This document shows, one piece after another, positions 5,151-7,118 of a DNA stretch of 7,118 bases. Every line of letters begins with the position of its first letter. The stretch's first letter is position 1. The stretch comes from Methanosarcinales archaeon (GTDB lineage Archaea; Halobacteriota; Syntropharchaeia; Alkanophagales; Methanospirareceae): assembly GCA_025464585.1 (NCBI GenBank), contig JAODGL010000152.1, positions 1 to 7,118 of the forward strand, read 5' to 3'. The notes under the pieces were generated by a model. It ran no database searches. It was not told the DNA's origin and was given only the letters and a program-made list of their open reading frames with translations. The translations under genes were made by a program, and so were the position numbers.

Positions 5151-5264
5151 ATGAAAAAGCGGAACGGTGGAAAGAAAGAGAGAATATGCAAGAGATTGCT
5201 TGGATATGATAAAGACATAGTGGAGGATTTCGTCATGAGATTGGAGGTAATGAGGAGGAGATGA
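5151..5264 (+). CDS. Hypothetical 37-residue basic protein
   Basis: I do not recognise this ORF. It is strongly basic at the N-terminus (MKKRNGGKKERICKRLLG) followed by YDKDIVEDFVMRLEVMRRR, which could form one amphipathic helix. A GAGGTGAG stretch (5143-5150) abuts the ATG, an unusually short spacing. The stop overlaps the start of the next epimerase fragment (ATGA, 5261-5264), which argues for a once coupled pair. No membrane segment or metal-binding motif is seen. It may be a real small protein or a remnant of a longer gene. Confidence 0.3.
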   Translation: MKKRNGGKKERICKRLLGYDKDIVEDFVMRLEVMRRR

Positions 5265-5428
5265 AAATACTTGTAATGGGTGGTGCGGGCTTCATAGGCT
5301 CGCATTTAGTGGATGCACTTATAGAGAAGCTTGAAGTCGCGGTTCTGGATAACATAGAGCCGCAGGGTAATTGCTCAATATTCGGTGGATTTACAAATTC
5401 CAAACTCCAAATCACAAATAACAAATAA
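5261..5428 (+). pseudogene. NAD-dependent epimerase/dehydratase N-terminal fragment
   Basis: The first ~35 residues are a textbook start of an extended short-chain dehydrogenase: MKILVMGGAGFIGSHLVDAL, then EVAVLDNIEPQG. It is preceded by GAGGAGGAG (5251-5259). After residue ~36 the family pattern ends abruptly and the frame runs through low-complexity A-rich sequence (FTNSKLQITNNK) to TAA 5426-5428. Only the first beta-alpha-beta unit of an expected ~310-residue enzyme is present; catalytic Tyr and Lys are absent. The sequence differs from the UXS-like gene, so this is a different epimerase paralogue whose remainder has been lost. Confidence 0.75.
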
Positions 5429-5450
5429 TACCAAATATCAAAATCCAAAT
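5391..5450. repeat. A-rich degenerate short tandem repeat
   Basis: Irregular repetition of units such as CCAAACT, CCAAATC, CAAATAA and CCAAATAT, spaced about 7-11 bases, poor in G. It starts where the epimerase fragment loses family similarity and separates it from the upstream region of the next gene. Similar CAAAT-type intergenic repeats occur in various prokaryotic genomes, but I cannot assign this one to a family. Confidence 0.6.
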
Positions 5451-5579
5451 GTTTAAAACAAACTTTTTCGCTGCTTATTATTTAAATGAAAACGCAACAT
5501 ACATATTTGGACGTGCTGGTAAACAAACTTTAAGGGTATGGTTGAAGGGCTTAAGGGAAGAGAAATAGGAGGATAAATC
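5451..5579 (+). promoter_or_regulatory. Upstream region of the TviB-like dehydrogenase
   Basis: It contains TATA-like stretches GTTTAAAAC (5451-5459) and TTATTTAAAT (5478-5487), an exact 11-bp direct repeat AAACAAACTTT (5456-5466 and 5521-5531), and a strong Shine-Dalgarno AGGAGG (5567-5572) seven bases before ATG 5580. A 15-codon ORF at 5486-5533 begins MKTQHTYLDVLVNKL; its YLDV faintly echoes the flippase fragment start, too little to annotate as a gene. Which TATA-like element is used cannot be decided from sequence. Confidence 0.4.
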
Positions 5580-6845
5580 ATGAAAGATAAAACAGTGTGT
5601 GTTGCTGGTATGGGATATGTGGGCTTGCCACTGGCTGAGGCATTCTCAAAGCACCTGAGAGCGATCGGCTACGACGTAGATGTTGACAAAATAAAGAAGC
5701 TAAGTCAAAATAACGAAGACAACATAGGATTCACCGCCGACCCGTCCATGATAAACCATGCGGATTTCGTTTTGATCTGCGTTCCCACGCCTGTAACGAA
5801 ATCAAAAGAGCCGAATTTGAGTTACGTAAAATCAGCAGCGGAGATCGTTGGTAGAAATCTAAAGAAAGGTGCAATCGTGGTTCTGGAATCTACGGTCTAT
5901 CCTGGCGTTACGGAAGAAATAGTGAAGCCAGTACTGGAGGAAAAATCCGGGATGAAGTGCGGTGCTGATTTCAAAATCGGGTACTCGCCGGAGCGGATAA
6001 ATCCCGGTGATAACGAGCATTCGCTTGGCAAAATAACAAAAATAGTGGCAGGGATGGATAATGAGACTACCGAAACTTTAGCCGGGCTTTACGGCTTGAT
6101 AACAAACGTTTACAAAGCGAAAGACATAAGAACAGCGGAAGCGGCAAAGGTAATTGAGAACATCCAGCGGGATTTGAACATTGCGCTGATGAATGAATTA
6201 ACGATAATTTTTCATAAGATGCATTTGGATACAAAAGCAGTTTTAGAAGCCGCAGCTACGAAATGGAATTTCCACCATTATAACCCGGGTTTGGTCGGCG
6301 GGCATTGCATCCCCGTAGATCCTTATTATCTGGTTTATAAAGCGAAAGAATTAGGTTATCATCCACAGGTAATACTGGCAGGAAGGGCAATAAACGATTA
6401 TATGCCGAAACATGTTGCGGAGATGGCTATTAAAGGCTTGAATGAAGTGGGAAAAGTGATAAAAGGCTCGAAAGTTTTAATTATGGGCTTGACATATAAG
6501 GAGAATGTGCCTGATACGAGGGAGTCGCCTGTAAGGGTAATGGTGAAGGAGTTAAAAGAATTTGGTATTGAAATCTATGGTTATGACCCTTTGTTAACAA
6601 AGGAAGAGATAGAAGAGTTCGGTGTGAAAGCTCTGGACGAGATGTTACAGATTACAGATCGGATATTACTGCCCGAAGGGCGTATGGATTGTGTTATCGT
6701 GGCGGTGGCACATGATGAATTTAGAAAGATGAAGTTGGAGGATGCAAAGAAGTTTATGAACGATAAGCCGGTATTGGTTGATGTAAGGGGGATGCTTAAT
6801 GGAGAAGAGGCAAAGGAGGAAGGGTTTTATTACATGCGGTTGTGA
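5580..6845 (+). CDS. UDP-N-acetylhexosamine 6-dehydrogenase, TviB/WbpO-like
   Basis: Complete 421-residue nucleotide-sugar dehydrogenase that would oxidise C6 of a UDP-N-acetylhexosamine (UDP-GlcNAc or UDP-GalNAc) to the uronate with two NAD. All three domains are present: NAD-binding GMGYVGLPLAEAF (10-22) with D32/D34 at the end of strand 2, ICVPTPV (66-72) and ESTVYPGVTEE (103-113); YSPERINPGDNEH (135-147), typical of TviB/WbpO/WbpA; AAKVIENIQRDLNIA (188-202) with Lys190; active-site Cys243 in GLVGGHCIPVDPYYL (237-251); and a C-terminal UDP-binding domain starting at KVLIMGLTYKENVPDTRESP (298-317). AGGAGG at 5567-5572 fixes the start. It is a distant paralogue of the short enzyme at 1715, which lacks the third domain. 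Whether the substrate is GlcNAc, GalNAc or ManNAc is not certain. Confidence 0.9.
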   Translation: MKDKTVCVAGMGYVGLPLAEAFSKHLRAIGYDVDVDKIKKLSQNNEDNIGFTADPSMINHADFVLICVPTPVTKSKEPNLSYVKSAAEIVGRNLKKGAIVVLESTVYPGVTEEIVKPVLEEKSGMKCGADFKIGYSPERINPGDNEHSLGKITKIVAGMDNETTETLAGLYGLITNVYKAKDIRTAEAAKVIENIQRDLNIALMNELTIIFHKMHLDTKAVLEAAATKWNFHHYNPGLVGGHCIPVDPYYLVYKAKELGYHPQVILAGRAINDYMPKHVAEMAIKGLNEVGKVIKGSKVLIMGLTYKENVPDTRESPVRVMVKELKEFGIEIYGYDPLLTKEEIEEFGVKALDEMLQITDRILLPEGRMDCVIVAVAHDEFRKMKLEDAKKFMNDKPVLVDVRGMLNGEEAKEEGFYYMRL

Positions 6846-6902
6846 AGAGCGATAAAAAAAGCAGGCTTAACGGAAGAGGAATTCTTGGGATTGTTAAAAT
6901 AG
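6846..6902 (+). pseudogene. HicA toxin C-terminal fragment
   Basis: Directly after the dehydrogenase stop, the same frame reads RAIKKAGLTEEEFLGLLK and ends at TAG 6900-6902. This resembles the C-terminal helix of HicA mRNA-interferase toxins (pattern x-I-x-x-AG-x-T-x-EEF-x-x-L). The start, the double-stranded-RNA-binding-like fold and the catalytic His are gone. The HicB-like start 11 bases downstream supports the call, since hicA normally precedes hicB. It is short, so confidence is moderate. Confidence 0.55.
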
Positions 6903-6913
6903 GGGGCAAGGAA

Positions 6914-6967
6914 ATGGAATACACGATATTGGTTTATAAGGCAGAAGAAGGGTGTTTTTGTCTATAA
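6914..6967 (+). pseudogene. HicB antitoxin N-terminal fragment
   Basis: The frame MEYTILVYKAEEGCFCL ends at TAA 6965-6967. The first ~13 residues match the N-terminal strand of the HicB fold (typically M-x-Y-x-x-x-x-x-x-x-EEGG-[FY] followed by a PxLPGC motif). The family pattern stops at about 6952, where PIN-type sequence takes over in another frame. Only a strand of the antitoxin remains. Located 11 bases after the HicA-like fragment, as in hicAB operons. Confidence 0.55.
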
Positions 6968-7038
6968 GAAGGATTGTGACAAGCGATGGACATTTTAAAG
7001 GATTTGAGGACGTTGAATTTATTGAAAGGAACGAATAA
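6955..7038 (+). pseudogene. VapC-like PIN domain C-terminal fragment
   Basis: The frame ending at TAA 7036-7038 reads FLSIRRIVTSDGHFKGFEDV then EFIERNE. The IVTSDGHFKGFEDVEFIE part fits the end of PIN ribonuclease toxins, where T-x-D-x-HF supplies the last conserved acidic metal ligand and is followed by a short terminal strand. A GTG at 6976 could start it, but no start with a convincing ribosome-binding site is seen and three quarters of the domain is absent. It is joined to the HicB fragment at about 6952-6964, making a third and fourth TA family represented here as debris. Confidence 0.6.
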
Positions 7039-7118
7039 TTAGCACCATCTTAAGGTCGAAGTAAGAGAAAAGAGAGTGAACCTAATAAATGCCAGACGAC
7101 GACCATCTGAACGAATCG
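7039..7118 (+). other. Window end; possible start of a further gene
   Basis: No recognisable gene. An ATG at 7089 opens a frame (MPDDDHLNES) that is still open at the window edge, with a weak GAGTGA-like ribosome-binding site at 7075-7080. Too short to judge. Confidence 0.2.

Noticed and set aside
5233..5448. Minus-strand 71-residue frame with a WYYLLFVIWSLEF-type stretch
   Set aside because: It is the translation of the A-rich degenerate repeat and the reverse of the epimerase fragment; such frames are a known artefact of CAAAT-type repeats.
5391..5450. CRISPR array
   Set aside because: The units are short, irregular and low in complexity, with no constant repeat and unique spacers.

Overview
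The window looks archaeal. AT-rich, TATA-like sequences precede genes, the genes are tightly packed, and they combine an archaeal-style nucleotide-sugar pathway with UPF0175/DUF3368, TumE, HicAB and PIN toxin-antitoxin (TA) parts. A methanogen or anaerobic alkane/methane-oxidising lineage would fit, but no marker gene fixes the taxonomy. All convincing genes lie on the + strand.

Layout: (1) Positions 1-1503 are a decayed copy (A) of a nucleotide-sugar block: a start-less 5' piece of a UDP-glucose dehydrogenase gene (1-194), fused out of frame to the 3' part of galU (195-532), then a two-gene TumE-type TA module (565-~1164), then a broken 5' piece of a UDP-glucuronate decarboxylase (UXS-like) gene (1206-1503). 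(2) Positions 1543-1674 hold the N-terminus of a polysaccharide flippase, cut exactly where the next repeat begins. (3) Positions 1673-5122 are the complete copy (B): short UDP-glucose dehydrogenase, galU, a different TA pair (UPF0175 antitoxin and DUF3368 PIN-like toxin), and full-length UXS-like epimerase. (4) Positions 5123-5579 hold a 37-residue orphan ORF, the N-terminus of another epimerase and an A-rich degenerate repeat. (5) Positions 5580-6845 encode a complete TviB/WbpO-like UDP-N-acetylhexosamine dehydrogenase. (6) Positions 6846-7118 are TA debris: a HicA C-terminus, a HicB N-terminus and a VapC/PIN C-terminus.

The copy B genes spell out a pathway: GalU makes UDP-glucose, the dehydrogenase makes UDP-glucuronate, and the UXS-like enzyme would decarboxylate it to UDP-xylose. 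The TviB-like enzyme would add an N-acetylhexosaminuronate donor. Together with the flippase fragment this is part of a surface polysaccharide or glycan locus.

The most striking pattern is that the two tandem copies share the order galU - TA - UXS, yet the TA modules filling the slot between the galU stop and the UXS start codon are unrelated families. In both copies the toxin frame runs past its expected end into the UXS gene. Parts of a third (HicAB) and fourth (PIN) module lie at the right edge. The locus looks like a recombining sugar island in which TA modules are repeatedly exchanged or inserted at gene borders.
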